The notes under the pieces: model-generated
The model's input: the letters and a program-made list of their open reading frames with translations, nothing else
What the model was told of the DNA's origin: nothing
Databases searched by the model: none
Shown: piece by piece, positions 9,285 to 18,081 of the stretch
How the letters are laid out: each line of letters opens with the position of its first letter
Position numbering within the stretch: position 1 is the first letter of the stretch
Made by a program: the position numbers and the translations under genes
NCBI RefSeq assembly: GCF_000016325.1
Contig: NC_009436.1
Span: 1,302,001-1,366,000 of the forward strand
Reading direction: 5' to 3'
Source: Enterobacter sp. 638
Lineage (GTDB): Bacteria > Pseudomonadota > Gammaproteobacteria > Enterobacterales > Enterobacteriaceae
Length of the DNA: 64,000 nucleotides

Positions 9285-9313
9285 ACCGTCTCTTTATATT
9301 ATGAAGAGACGGT
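9285..9313 (-). other. Intercistronic hairpin between nagB and nagA
   Basis: A perfect 10-bp stem (ACCGTCTCTT at 9285-9294, AAGAGACGGT at 9304-9313) has a 9-nt loop. On the minus strand it is followed after three bases by ATTTTTAA. It could act as a partial terminator or as a block to 3' exonucleases, favouring nagB over nagA. Which of these applies cannot be told from sequence. Confidence 0.6.
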
Positions 9314-9320
9314 AATTCAA

Positions 9321-10121
9321 TTACAGACCTTTGATGTTTTCAGCTTCTAGCTCGTTGAAGTATTTCAGCGTTTTCACTTTCAGTTCCATCGTGGATGGCT
9401 CATCGCACACGACGACGGCTTTAGGATGCAACTGCAGGCAGCTGATGGTCCACATGTGATTCACGTTGCCTTCGACGGCAGCCTGAAGCGCTTGTGCCTT
9501 CACGTTGCCCAGCACCAGAATCATCACTTCTTCCGCATCCAGCAGCGTACCCACGCCTACAGTCAGTGCATATTTAGGCACCTGGCTGACATCGCCGTCG
9601 AAGAAGCGAGAGTTTGCCACGCGAGTGTCATGCGTCAGCGTTTTAATACGGGTGCGAGAAGCCAGAGACGACGCAGGTTCGTTAAACGCAATGTGCCCGT
9701 CGTTGCCTACGCCACCCATAAACAGGTTAATTTTGCCGTATGAGCGGATTTTTTCTTCGTACTGACGGCATTCTGCGTCAATATCAGGCGCGTTCCCATT
9801 AAGCAGGTTAATATTTTCAGCTGGGATATCAACATGATCAAAGAAATTACGGTGCATGAAGCTGTGATAGCTTTCCGGATGTTCTTTCGCCAGGCCGACA
9901 TATTCGTCCATATTGAAAGTCACCACATGTTTGAAGCTAACCTGGCCCGCTTTATGCATTTCAACTAATGCTTTATACGCCGTCAGCGGAGTGCCGCCGG
10001 TTGGAAGACCCAGAACGAAAGGACGATCGGCAGTCGGTTTAAACGCATTGATGCGATTAACGATATGGCGAGCGGCCCATTTACCGACTTGTTCAGCTGT
10101 TGCCAGGGGAATCAGTCTCAT
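9321..10121 (-). CDS. nagB: Glucosamine-6-phosphate deaminase
   Basis: Converts glucosamine-6-phosphate to fructose-6-phosphate and ammonia, the last step of GlcNAc use. The 266 aa equal the E. coli length. Active-site residues are all present: Asp72 (NMDEYVG), and Asp141, His143 and Glu148 in [14 protein letters not shown]. It is the first gene of nagBACD, with RBS GAGGTG before ATG at 10121. Expression is expected from the divergent nagB-nagE control region. Confidence 0.97.
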   Translation of the reverse strand: MRLIPLATAEQVGKWAARHIVNRINAFKPTADRPFVLGLPTGGTPLTAYKALVEMHKAGQVSFKHVVTFNMDEYVGLAKEHPESYHSFMHRNFFDHVDIPAENINLLNGNAPDIDAECRQYEEKIRSYGKINLFMGGVGNDGHIAFNEPASSLASRTRIKTLTHDTRVANSRFFDGDVSQVPKYALTVGVGTLLDAEEVMILVLGNVKAQALQAAVEGNVNHMWTISCLQLHPKAVVVCDEPSTMELKVKTLKYFNELEAENIKGL

Positions 10122-10219
10122 TGTTCACCTCTAAGTTAAAGTAAAAGAGTGGGCGGATGGCGCACCTGGAGCTTTAATAAGCGTAACCTGGATAACGTCA
10201 AGCAGGGGCAATCCGTCTT

Positions 10220-10242
10220 GATTTTTTGAATGATAAAATAAG
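10220..10242. promoter_or_regulatory. NagC operator on the nagB side
   Basis: The 23-bp A/T-rich imperfect palindrome begins GATTTTTTGAATG and ends in AAAATAAG. As I recall it, this matches the E. coli nagB operator essentially base for base. It sits about 100 nt upstream of the nagB start. Confidence 0.8.
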
Positions 10243-10286
10243 TTTTGCCTGTTAGCCAGTGGAAGGGAGGGTTAATAACGATATTT

Positions 10287-10302
10287 GGTGACAAAACTCA
10301 CA
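10287..10302. promoter_or_regulatory. CRP-cAMP site in the nagB-nagE control region
   Basis: GGTGA, 6 nt, TCACA fits the CRP consensus TGTGA-N6-TCACA with one mismatch. It lies between the two NagC operators, as in E. coli, where CRP bends the DNA and helps both promoters. Confidence 0.75.
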
Positions 10303-10314
10303 AAAAGTACGCAT

Positions 10315-10337
10315 TTAATTTGCGATACGAATTAATT
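10315..10337. promoter_or_regulatory. NagC operator on the nagE side
   Basis: The site centred on TTTGCGATACGAATTAA matches the known E. coli nagE operator. Its centre is about 95 bp, nine helical turns, from the nagB-side operator. That spacing suits the repression loop known from E. coli. Confidence 0.8.
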
Positions 10338-10445
10338 TTTCACACACTCAGAATGCCAGTGATTCATCAACTGTATAGATAAGTTAGTGACACAATAAAA
10401 AACAGCTGAGAACGTGCCTTAAACGGGGTCTCAAGGGGGAAGAAA

Positions 10446-12467
10446 GTGAGTATTCTAGGTTATTTACAAAAGGTTGGCCGCGCACTGATGGTGCCGGTTG
10501 CCACGCTGCCAGCGGCAGCAATTCTGATGGGTGTTGGTTACTGGATTGACCCGGTTAGCTGGGGTGGAGACAACGCATTAGCGGCGCTCTTCATTAAATC
10601 GGGTGCCGCCATCATCGACAACATGTCCGTTTTGTTTGCGATTGGTGTCGCGTACGGCATGTCCAAAGATAAAGACGGCGCTGCGGCGCTGACCGGTTTT
10701 GTGGGCTTCCTCGTGTTGACCACGCTTTGCTCACCGGCAGCGGTGGCGATGATCCAGAAGATCCCAGCAGACCAGGTGCCTGCTGCGTTCGGTAAGATCA
10801 GCAACCAGTTCGTGGGTATTCTGGTGGGTATTATCTCCGCAGAACTGTACAACCGCTTCAGCAGCGTAGAGTTGCCAAAAGCGCTCTCCTTCTTCAGCGG
10901 CCGTCGTCTGGTGCCGATTCTGACCTCTTTTGTGATGATTTTTGTTGCTTTCATCATGATGTACATCTGGCCGCTGATCTTTGACGGTCTGGTGAACTTT
11001 GGTGAACACATCCAGAAACTGGGTTCTGCCGGTGCGGGCGTGTATGCGTTCTTCAACCGTTTGCTGATTCCAGTCGGTCTGCATCACGCGCTGAACTCCG
11101 TATTCTGGTTTGACGTCGCGGGTATTAACGATATCCCTAACTTCCTGGGTGGCGCACAGTCCATCGAATCAGGTAAAGCGGTTGTCGGTATTACGGGTCG
11201 TTACCAGGCGGGCTTCTTCCCAATCATGATGTTCGGTCTGCCGGGTGCGGCGCTGGCCATCTACCACTGCGCGCGTCCAGAGAACAAAGCGAAAGTTCTG
11301 GGTATCATGATGGCGGGTGCATTTGCAGCCTTCTTCACTGGTATCACCGAGCCGCTGGAATTCTCCTTCATGTTCGTTGCGCCGGTGTTGTACTTCATCC
11401 ACGCCGTGCTGACCGGTATTTCTGTGTTCATCGCCGCGTCGATGCACTGGATTGCAGGTTTCGGCTTCAGTGCAGGTCTGGTGGATATGGTGCTGTCCTC
11501 CCGTAACCCGTTGGCGACACACTGGTGGATGCTGATCCCGCAGGGCCTGGTGTTCTTCGCGATCTACTACGTGGTGTTCCGCTTCACGATCACGAAATTC
11601 AACCTGATGACTCCGGGTCGTGAACTGGCTGTTGCCGGTAGCGAAGCGGATGGTCAGGACGTGAATGTGAGCGCTAACGCAGACCAGGATGTTGCAGGCC
11701 TGGCGCGTCAGTACATCGCCGCAGTGGGCGGTTCTGATAACCTGACGGGTATTGATGCATGCATCACCCGTCTGCGACTGAACGTGAAAGACTCCTCTCT
11801 GGTTAACGAAGCGCTGGCAAAACGCCTGGGTGCATCAGGCGTTATTCGTCTGAACAAAACCAGCGTGCAGATTATTGTGGGCTTCGTTGCAGAAAAAATC
11901 GCTAACGCAATGAAAACCACCGGTCCGGTAGCCGCATCAGAATCCGCTTCTGCTCCGGTTGCAGCGCCAACCGCCGCAAAACCACAGGCGGTGCCTAACG
12001 CAACAACTATCGCAGCGTTGGTTTCGCCAGTGACCGGCGAAGTCGTCGCGATCGAACAGGTTCCTGACGAAGCTTTTGCCAGCAAAGCGGTGGGTGACGG
12101 TGTGGCAGTGGTACCAACGGAAAAACTCGTGGTATCACCTGCAGCGGGCACTATCGTTAAAATCTTCAACACCAACCATGCGTTCTGCCTGGAAACCGAA
12201 AAAGGTGCCGAAATCGTTGTCCACATGGGCATTGATACGGTCGCTTTGGGTGGTAAAGGCTTTACGCGTCTGGTTGAAGAGGGCGCAGAAGTGGTTGCCG
12301 GTGAACCGATTCTGGAAATGGATCTGGACTATCTGAACGCCCATGCGCGCTCGATGATAAGCCCGGTTGTCTGCAGCAATATCGACGACTTTAGCGGCCT
12401 GGTCATTCAGGCAAAAGGTCAGGTTGTTGCAGGCCAGACCCCGCTGTATGAGATTAAAGGCAAGTAA
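10446..12467 (+). CDS. nagE: PTS N-acetylglucosamine transporter, EIICBA fusion
   Basis: Imports and phosphorylates GlcNAc across the inner membrane. The 673 aa hold a membrane IIC domain (about 1-395), a IIB domain with phospho-Cys439 (IDACITRLRL) and a IIA domain with phospho-His593 (VVHMGIDT). The start is GTG at 10446, preceded by GGGGGAAGAAA. The IIB and especially IIA parts are close to E. coli NagE. The IIC part (PVATLPAAAILMGVGYW, an insertion-containing loop near 75-105) is clearly different and resembles the Klebsiella-type protein as I remember it, which explains the extra 25 aa. The gene is divergent from nagBACD. Confidence 0.95.
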   Translation: MSILGYLQKVGRALMVPVATLPAAAILMGVGYWIDPVSWGGDNALAALFIKSGAAIIDNMSVLFAIGVAYGMSKDKDGAAALTGFVGFLVLTTLCSPAAVAMIQKIPADQVPAAFGKISNQFVGILVGIISAELYNRFSSVELPKALSFFSGRRLVPILTSFVMIFVAFIMMYIWPLIFDGLVNFGEHIQKLGSAGAGVYAFFNRLLIPVGLHHALNSVFWFDVAGINDIPNFLGGAQSIESGKAVVGITGRYQAGFFPIMMFGLPGAALAIYHCARPENKAKVLGIMMAGAFAAFFTGITEPLEFSFMFVAPVLYFIHAVLTGISVFIAASMHWIAGFGFSAGLVDMVLSSRNPLATHWWMLIPQGLVFFAIYYVVFRFTITKFNLMTPGRELAVAGSEADGQDVNVSANADQDVAGLARQYIAAVGGSDNLTGIDACITRLRLNVKDSSLVNEALAKRLGASGVIRLNKTSVQIIVGFVAEKIANAMKTTGPVAASESASAPVAAPTAAKPQAVPNATTIAALVSPVTGEVVAIEQVPDEAFASKAVGDGVAVVPTEKLVVSPAAGTIVKIFNTNHAFCLETEKGAEIVVHMGIDTVALGGKGFTRLVEEGAEVVAGEPILEMDLDYLNAHARSMISPVVCSNIDDFSGLVIQAKGQVVAGQTPLYEIKGK

Positions 12468-12493
12468 TCGCTCCTGAGTAGAGTTCATGCCTT

Positions 12494-12527
12494 AAGCGGC
12501 GGGGGTTATCCTCCGCCGCTTTTTTTT
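12494..12527 (+). terminator. Terminator of nagE
   Basis: A 12-bp stem (12494-12505 with 12510-12521, one G-T pair) with loop TTAT has a GC-rich core and ends in a run of eight Ts. Confidence 0.93.
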
Positions 12528-12638
12528 GCATCAATCACCCCCATTATTTTCCTCCTGGACGTATTAAGGGTTGTCACTACGTCCGGCTTATAAGATCATA
12601 CGCCGCTATACGTTATTTACGCCTTTGAGGAATCCACG

Positions 12639-14306
12639 ATGAGTGAGGCTGAAGCCCGCCCGAGTAACTTTATTCGTCAGATCATCGATGAAGATCTGGC
12701 CAGTGGTAAGCACACCACAGTGCATACCCGTTTTCCGCCGGAGCCTAATGGCTACCTGCACATTGGCCATGCGAAATCCATCTGCCTGAACTTTGGCATT
12801 GCGCAAGACTATCAGGGTCAATGCAACCTGCGTTTCGATGACACCAACCCAGTAAAAGAAGACATCGAATACGTTGAGTCCATTAAGAACGACGTGCAGT
12901 GGTTAGGATTCAACTGGTCAGGCGACATTTGCTACTCTTCAGACTATTTTGATCAGCTCTTTGCCTATGCGGTGGAGCTGATCAACAAAGGTCTGGCCTA
13001 CGTTGACGAGCTGTCTGCTGACGAAATCCGTGAATATCGCGGCTCGCTGACCGCGCCGGGCAAAAACAGCCCATACCGCGATCGTAGCGTCGAAGAAAAC
13101 CTCGCCCTGTTCGAAAAAATGCGTGCGGGTGGCTTCGAAGAAGGTAAAGCGTGTCTGCGTGCCAAAATCGACATGGCATCGCCATTTATCGTGATGCGCG
13201 ATCCGGTTCTGTACCGTATTAAATTTGCCGAACACCATCAGACCGGCAACAAGTGGTGCATCTACCCGATGTACGACTTCACCCATTGCATCAGCGATGC
13301 GCTGGAAGGCATCACGCACTCTCTGTGCACGCTGGAATTCCAGGACAACCGTCGTCTGTACGACTGGGTGCTGGATAACATCACCATTCCTGTGCATCCG
13401 CGTCAGTACGAGTTCTCTCGTCTGAATCTGGAATACACGGTGATGTCCAAGCGTAAGCTGAACCTGCTGGTGACGGATAAGCACGTTGAAGGCTGGGATG
13501 ACCCGCGTATGCCGACCATTTCCGGTCTGCGTCGCCGTGGTTACAGCGCCTCATCGATCCGCGAATTCATCAAGCGTATCGGCGTGACCAAGCAAGACAA
13601 CACCATTGAAATGGCGTCGCTGGAATCCTGTATTCGCGAAGATTTGAACGAAAATGCGCCGCGCGCAATGGCCGTTATCGATCCGGTTAAACTGGTTATC
13701 GAAAACTATCCGCAGGGCGAAAGCGAGCTGGTGACGATGCCTAACCATCCGAGCAAACCGGAAATGGGCAGCCGCGAAGTGCCATTCAGTGCTGAAATCT
13801 GGATCGACCGCGCCGATTTCCGCGAAGAAGCCAACAAGCAGTACAAACGTCTGGTGATGGGCAAAGAAGTGCGCCTGCGCAATGCCTACGTAATCAAAGC
13901 TGAGCGCGTAGAAAAGGACACAGAAGGCAATATCACCACGATTTTCTGCAGCTATGATGCGGAAACCCTCAGCAAAGATCCGGCTGATGGCCGTAAAGTG
14001 AAAGGCGTTATTCACTGGGTCAGCGCTGCGCACGCGCTGCCGGTTGAAATTCGTCTTTACGATCGTCTGTTCAGCGTGCCAAATCCGGGCGCTGCGGAAG
14101 ATTTCCTGGCGACGATCAATCCGGAATCTCTGCTGATCAAACAGGGTTACGCTGAGCCGTCGCTGAAAAATGCGGAAACCGGCAAGGCTTACCAGTTTGA
14201 GCGTGAAGGGTACTTCTGTCTGGACAGTCGTTATGCAACCGCTACCAAACTGGTCTTCAACCGTACAGTAGGTCTGCGTGACACGTGGGCCAAAGCTGGC
14301 GAGTAA
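12639..14306 (+). CDS. glnS: Glutaminyl-tRNA synthetase
   Basis: Charges tRNA-Gln; four of its substrates are encoded in this window. A class I enzyme of 555 aa. The HIGH signature is at residues 41-44 (YLHIGHAKS) and the KMSKS-type loop VMSKRKL has MSK at 269-271. The C-terminal half carries the anticodon-binding beta-barrels, with [17 protein letters not shown] visible. ATG at 12639 has GAGGAAT upstream. The gene is monocistronic, between two intrinsic terminators. Confidence 0.97.
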   Translation: MSEAEARPSNFIRQIIDEDLASGKHTTVHTRFPPEPNGYLHIGHAKSICLNFGIAQDYQGQCNLRFDDTNPVKEDIEYVESIKNDVQWLGFNWSGDICYSSDYFDQLFAYAVELINKGLAYVDELSADEIREYRGSLTAPGKNSPYRDRSVEENLALFEKMRAGGFEEGKACLRAKIDMASPFIVMRDPVLYRIKFAEHHQTGNKWCIYPMYDFTHCISDALEGITHSLCTLEFQDNRRLYDWVLDNITIPVHPRQYEFSRLNLEYTVMSKRKLNLLVTDKHVEGWDDPRMPTISGLRRRGYSASSIREFIKRIGVTKQDNTIEMASLESCIREDLNENAPRAMAVIDPVKLVIENYPQGESELVTMPNHPSKPEMGSREVPFSAEIWIDRADFREEANKQYKRLVMGKEVRLRNAYVIKAERVEKDTEGNITTIFCSYDAETLSKDPADGRKVKGVIHWVSAAHALPVEIRLYDRLFSVPNPGAAEDFLATINPESLLIKQGYAEPSLKNAETGKAYQFEREGYFCLDSRYATATKLVFNRTVGLRDTWAKAGE

Positions 14307-14324
14307 TCCAGGTCAATGAGAGAC

Positions 14325-14352
14325 AAACGCCGCATATTGCGGCGTTTTTTTT
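14325..14352 (+). terminator. Terminator of glnS
   Basis: AAACGCCGC (14325-14333), loop ATATT and GCGGCGTTT (14339-14347) are followed by further Ts. Confidence 0.93.
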
Positions 14353-14421
14353 GCTTGTCGATCAGGCTGTTAGTATTTCATCGAAAAAGAGACGTTTAAA
14401 ATTGAGGTCAATGAGCTGCTA

Positions 14422-14444
14422 CTTATTTTATTAAATAAAATTTG
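14422..14444. promoter_or_regulatory. Candidate NagC operator upstream of chiP
   Basis: The left half CTTATTTTAT is identical to the nagB operator and the right half is A/T-rich (AAATAAAATTTG). Known biology makes chiPQ a NagC target in E. coli. Distance to the likely promoter is about 170 bp, so it would act together with the proximal palindrome at 14620-14632. Confidence 0.4.
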
Positions 14445-14612
14445 ATGTGCATGAGTAAAGTAAAATAAAACAATGTAATCGCTATCAATAATTATTAGTG
14501 ATTGAATTTAGTTGATTTTTTAATGTGAAAACCCTTCCTGATCTATATGTTACAAATCACTACCAATTATGTGCACTTCGTCATAATCCTGCATTTTGCC
14601 CACTGAAAAGCA

Positions 14613-14641
14613 TTGATAATTCGCGTCGCGAAAAATAGTCT
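14613..14641 (+). promoter_or_regulatory. Candidate chiP promoter with an operator-like palindrome in the spacer
   Basis: TTGATA (14613-14618) and TAGTCT (14636-14641) are 17 nt apart. The spacer contains a perfect 13-nt palindrome, TTCGCGTCGCGAA, at 14620-14632. A protein bound there would block polymerase; NagC or a related ROK repressor is the natural candidate. A start near 14648 gives a leader of about 100 nt. Confidence 0.5.
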
Positions 14642-14728
14642 AAAGACGGTAGTTAATTCGAGGGTATTTATAACTACCCCTGACCGTTTGGTCTTTTTAG
14701 ATTTTTCGCCGTTTAAGGCGCTTTAATT

Positions 14729-14741
14729 CGTCAAAGAGGAA
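14729..14741 (+). promoter_or_regulatory. ChiX small-RNA target overlapping the chiP ribosome-binding site
   Basis: CGTCAAAGAGGAA is a perfect 13-nt complement to the seed of ChiX (ATTCCTCTTTGACG, from memory) and includes the Shine-Dalgarno AGAGGAA. In E. coli and Salmonella ChiX silences chiP by pairing here until chito-oligosaccharide-induced chb mRNA titrates it. The chiX gene itself is not in the window. Confidence 0.8.
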
Positions 14742-14746
14742 CAACT

Positions 14747-16144
14747 ATGCGTACGTTCAGTGGCAAACGTAGTGCGCTGGCGCTGGCTATTGCCGGTGTG
14801 ACAGCAATGTCTGGTTTTATCGCTTCACCGCAGGCTCAGGCAGCAGGCTTTATCGATGATTCCACGCTCACGGGCGGTATCTATTACTGGCAACGTGAAC
14901 GTGACCGTAAAGACGTCACCGAAGACAAATACAAAACCAACTTGTCCCATTCCACCTGGAACGCCAACCTCGATTTCCAGTCAGGTTATGCTGCGGACAT
15001 GTTCGGGTTGGATATAGCGGCGTTCACTGCCATTGAGATGGCAGAAAATGGCGACAGCGCGCACCCGAACGAAATCGCGTTCTCCTCGAGTAACAAAGCC
15101 TACAAAGAAGACTGGTCGGGTGATAAGAGCGGAATAAGCCTCTATAAAGCGGCCGCTAAGTTCAAATACGGCCCGGTTTGGGCTCGCGGCGGGTATATTC
15201 AGCCAACCGGTCAGACGCTGCTAGCCCCACACTGGAGCTTTATGCCTGGTACATATCAGGGCGCTGAAGCCGGGGCAAACTTTGACTACGGTGATGCAGG
15301 CGCGTTGAGTTTCTCCTACATGTGGACCAACGAATATAAAGCCCCGTGGCATCTGGAGATGGACAAGTTCTATCAGAATGACAAGAAAACCAAAGTCGAA
15401 TATCTCCACTCGTTAGGGGCGAAATATGACTTTAAAAACGATTTAGTGCTGGAAGCGGCTTTTGGTCAGGCAGAAGGATACGTGGATCAATACTTCGCCA
15501 AAGCCAGCTATAAATTCGATATCGTCGGCGGCCCGCTGTCCACCAGCTATCAGTTCTACGGCACGCGTGACAAAGTCAGCGATGGTAGCGTGAACGATCT
15601 GTATAACGGCACGGCATGGCTGCAAGCATTGACCTTCGGCTACAAAGTCGGGCAAGTTGATTTGCGCCTGGAAGGGACATACGTGAAGGCCGAAGGCCAG
15701 CAGGGCTACTTCCTGCAGCGTATGACGCCAACCTACGCGTCATCAAATGGTCGCCTGGATATCTGGTGGGATAACCGTTCGGATTTCAACGCCGATGGTG
15801 AGAAAGCTGTATTCTTCGGCGCCATGTATGACCTGAAAAACTGGAATCTGCCGGGCTGGGCGGTTGGCGCATCTTACGCGTATGCATGGGACGCAAAACC
15901 TGCAGATATGGCGACGCCGGACGCTTACTATGACCCGAACTATCGCCTGAAAGAGTCCTCATATAGCCTCGATGCGATCTACACCCTCCAGGAGGGTCGC
16001 GCGAAGGGCACGATGTTCAAACTGCACTTCACCCAGTACGACAACCACTCCGATATTCCAAGCTACTCGGGCGGTTACGGCAACATCTTCCAGGATGAGC
16101 GTGACGTGAAATTCATGGTCATCGCGCCATTCACCATTTTCTGA
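14747..16144 (+). CDS. chiP: Chitoporin ChiP (OprD-family outer membrane porin)
   Basis: An outer-membrane channel for chito-oligosaccharides, 465 aa, similar in length to E. coli ChiP (YbfM). An N-terminal signal peptide of about 32 residues ends in QAQA before AGFIDDST. The rest is rich in alternating aromatic strands, and the chain ends in Phe (APFTIF), as most outer-membrane barrels do. ATG at 14747 is 5 nt from AGAGGAA. It heads the chiPQ operon and is under NagC and ChiX control in relatives. Products imported here feed the nag genes encoded just upstream. Confidence 0.94.
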   Translation: MRTFSGKRSALALAIAGVTAMSGFIASPQAQAAGFIDDSTLTGGIYYWQRERDRKDVTEDKYKTNLSHSTWNANLDFQSGYAADMFGLDIAAFTAIEMAENGDSAHPNEIAFSSSNKAYKEDWSGDKSGISLYKAAAKFKYGPVWARGGYIQPTGQTLLAPHWSFMPGTYQGAEAGANFDYGDAGALSFSYMWTNEYKAPWHLEMDKFYQNDKKTKVEYLHSLGAKYDFKNDLVLEAAFGQAEGYVDQYFAKASYKFDIVGGPLSTSYQFYGTRDKVSDGSVNDLYNGTAWLQALTFGYKVGQVDLRLEGTYVKAEGQQGYFLQRMTPTYASSNGRLDIWWDNRSDFNADGEKAVFFGAMYDLKNWNLPGWAVGASYAYAWDAKPADMATPDAYYDPNYRLKESSYSLDAIYTLQEGRAKGTMFKLHFTQYDNHSDIPSYSGGYGNIFQDERDVKFMVIAPFTIF

Positions 16145-16152
16145 TGAACGCG

Positions 16153-16182
16153 CCGGCGGGGTGATTCCCCCCATCCCGCCGG
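16153..16182 (+). other. Hairpin between chiP and chiQ
   Basis: CCGGCGGG (16153-16160) and CCCGCCGG (16175-16182) pair over 8 bp, 12 nt after the chiP stop. There is no T run, and the chiQ Shine-Dalgarno GGAGA starts 4 nt after the stem. It is more likely an mRNA-stability or translational element than a terminator. Confidence 0.5.
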
Positions 16183-16195
16183 AATGGAGACTGAA

Positions 16196-16528
16196 ATGCT
16201 GAAAAAATTAATTATCGTCGCGGTGCTCGCATCGGGACTGGTCGCCTGCGCACAGCCTCAGGCACCAAAAGAAGACTCACGACTGAAAGAGGCGTATAGC
16301 GCCTGTATTAACACCGCCAAAGGATCGCCAGACAAAATTCAGGCCTGTCAGAGCGTGCTGACTGTGCTGAAAAAAGATAAAGCGCACGAGCAGTTTGCGA
16401 CGCAGGAAAATGTGCGGGTGCTGGATTACCAGGCCTGTATTCAGGCGCGTCAAACCGGTAACGATCAGGAAGTGGCAAAGCGCTGTGACAAGGTCTGGCA
16501 GGAGATCCGCAGCAACAATAGCAAGTAA
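16196..16528 (+). CDS. chiQ: ChiQ, small outer-membrane lipoprotein
   Basis: A 110-aa lipoprotein that matches E. coli ChiQ (YbfN). The signal peptide ends in the lipobox LVAC with the modified Cys at residue 18. The mature part holds four further cysteines (SACIN, QACQS, YQACIQ, KRCDK) and ends WQEIRSNNSK. An earlier in-frame ATG at 16184 has no ribosome site, whereas ATG at 16196 follows GGAGA at 5-nt spacing. It is co-transcribed with chiP. Its exact role is unknown; it probably helps the porin. Confidence 0.9.
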   Translation: MLKKLIIVAVLASGLVACAQPQAPKEDSRLKEAYSACINTAKGSPDKIQACQSVLTVLKKDKAHEQFATQENVRVLDYQACIQARQTGNDQEVAKRCDKVWQEIRSNNSK

Positions 16529-16542
16529 TCTTCTTTTGCCAC

Positions 16543-16596
16543 GCCCGGTTGTGCTCCATCCTTAAGTTCGCAGGATGAAGCACAACCGGGCTTTTT
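16543..16596 (+). terminator. Terminator of chiPQ
   Basis: A long stem (GCCCGGTTGTGCT at 16543-16555, AGCACAACCGGGC at 16579-16591) is extended by CATCCT/AGGATG after one mismatch and ends in TTTTT. Confidence 0.92.
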
Positions 16597-16610
16597 CATT
16601 TATACCAGGC

Positions 16611-16637
16611 AAAAAAAAAGCCAACCGTCAGGTTGGC
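16611..16637 (-). terminator. Terminator of fur
   Basis: On the minus strand GCCAACC, loop TGAC, GGTTGGC and nine Ts lie 18 nt after the fur stop. Confidence 0.93.
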
Positions 16638-16655
16638 TCAGAGTATGAGACACGA

Positions 16656-17102
16656 TTATTTGGTGTCGTGCGCGTGATCGTTTTCGCGGCAATCGCCTTC
16701 TGCACAGTGACCGTAGAGGTACAGGCTGTGGTTGGTCAGACGGATACCATGACGAGTGGCAATCTCACGCTGACGAGATTCGATAGATTCATCGCTAAAC
16801 TCGATCACCTTGCCGCAATCCAGGCAAATGAGGTGATCGTGGTGATGCTGTTGTGTCAGTTCAAAAACGGATTTACCGCCTTCAAAATTATGACGGGTGA
16901 CAATCCCGGCGTCATCAAATTGGTTCAGAACGCGATAAACGGTCGCCAGGCCAATCTCTTCGCCCATGTCGATCAGACGTTTATACAAGTCTTCCGCACT
17001 GACATGGTGATTGTCCGGCCCTTGCAGTACTTCCAGGATTTTTAAACGAGGAAGCGTCACTTTCAGGCCAGCCTTCTTTAATGCGGTATTGTTGTCAGTC
17101 AT
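16656..17102 (-). CDS. fur: Ferric uptake regulator Fur
   Basis: A 148-aa iron-responsive repressor, the E. coli length. The N-terminal winged helix contains LKVTLPRLKILEVL and GLATVYRVLN. The metal-binding part has HHHDH (86-90), Cys93/Cys96 (CLDC) and Cys133/Cys138, plus a His-rich tail. Its start codon lies inside the 3' end of the small ORF uof, so translation of the two is likely coupled. Downstream of fldA on the same strand, it may also be reached by read-through from fldA. Confidence 0.97.
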   Translation of the reverse strand: MTDNNTALKKAGLKVTLPRLKILEVLQGPDNHHVSAEDLYKRLIDMGEEIGLATVYRVLNQFDDAGIVTRHNFEGGKSVFELTQQHHHDHLICLDCGKVIEFSDESIESRQREIATRHGIRLTNHSLYLYGHCAEGDCRENDHAHDTK

Positions 17103-17181
17103 GCGGAATCTGTCCTGTTGCTAAACGATTCACTTCTAAAGAAGAAGTGACAGAAAATGCACTTGGGATAATGCGTTTCAT
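17095..17181 (-). CDS. uof: Uof, 28-codon upstream peptide of fur
   Basis: The frame reads MKRIIPSAFSVTSSL and ends TGQIPHD-stop, 28 aa. Its last codons overlap the fur start (the sequence CATGACTGA carries both the fur ATG and the uof stop). In E. coli, uof translation opens the fur start, and the iron-starvation sRNA RyhB pairs near the uof start to lower Fur. Length, overlap and sequence fit that element exactly. Its product has no known role of its own. Confidence 0.82.
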   Translation of the reverse strand: MKRIIPSAFSVTSSLEVNRLATGQIPHD

Positions 17182-17358
17182 TATAGAACTGCCATGCTTA
17201 AATGAAAACTGCAAGTCTCAAGCAAAGTATGCTTATAAAAACGTGGTATCGCCAACAAAGTTGAGCGAAGGCATCCACTTTAACCTGGGATATTGTACAG
17301 GTCTGAAAGCAAAAGTTAAAAATTTGTAGCAATTATTTTAATTGGAAATACCTATCAA

Positions 17359-17386
17359 TGCGGCGCAACAGTTTTGCAGCGCCGCA
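17359..17386 (-). other. Stem-loop downstream of fldA
   Basis: TGCGGCGC (17359-17366) and GCGCCGCA (17379-17386) form an 8-bp GC-rich stem with a 12-nt loop, 8 nt after the fldA stop. No T run follows, so some read-through into uof-fur, as known in E. coli, is plausible. The 177 nt between this and uof should hold the fur promoter; I could not assign its boxes with certainty. Confidence 0.5.
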
Positions 17387-17393
17387 CGATCAA

Positions 17394-17924
17394 TCAGGCA
17401 TTCAGGATATCGTCGAGGTGAAGTTCTTCGCGGATCTGCTTAACCCATTGGTTTACGCGTTCTGCGGTGAGTTCTGGTTGACGGTCTTCGTCAATCGCCA
17501 GGCCCACAAAGTGATCGTCATCCGCCAGGCCTTTAGACGCTTCAAAGTGGTAACCCGCCGTTGGCCAATGACCGACAATCGCCGCGCCGCGCGGTTCGAT
17601 GATGTCGCGGATGGTGCCCAGCGCATCACAGAAGTACTCTGCGTAATCTTCCTGGTCACCGCAGCCGAACAGCGCGACCAGCTTACCGTTGAAGTCGACT
17701 TCTTCCAGCGTTGGGAAAAAATCATCCCAGTCACACTGCGCTTCGCCGTAGTACCAGGTAGGAATGCCCAGCAGCAGAATATCGTAGCCTTCGAGATCTT
17801 CTTTGCTGCTCTTCGCAATGTCATGGACGTCGGCAACGTCTTTACCAAGCTGTTTTTGAATGTTTTTTGCGATGTTTTCGGTATTACCGGTATCGCTGCC
17901 GAAGAAAATGCCGATGATTGCCAT
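17394..17924 (-). CDS. fldA: Flavodoxin 1
   Basis: A 176-aa FMN electron carrier, the E. coli length, that serves MetH, BioB, IspG/H and pyruvate formate-lyase activation. The FMN phosphate loop GSDTGNTE is at the N-terminus, and the flavin-stacking TWYYGE and [13 protein letters not shown] loops are present. The frame extends to 17987, but the homologous start [13 protein letters not shown] is at 17924 with AGAGGTTATTTTACTC upstream. Confidence 0.97.
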   Translation of the reverse strand: MAIIGIFFGSDTGNTENIAKNIQKQLGKDVADVHDIAKSSKEDLEGYDILLLGIPTWYYGEAQCDWDDFFPTLEEVDFNGKLVALFGCGDQEDYAEYFCDALGTIRDIIEPRGAAIVGHWPTAGYHFEASKGLADDDHFVGLAIDEDRQPELTAERVNQWVKQIREELHLDDILNA

Positions 17925-18081
17925 GAGTAAAATAACCTCTTGAAACTTAATGGTATGGTGGCACAAATTGTCCACGGATAAGGGCAATCATAGCAGAACA
18001 GAGAAGTCAGCGGAAACAGCTATCACGCGGGACTGCACTCTGTGCTACATGAAAGTGGGGTAAGGGTGGTTTTTCAGACTT

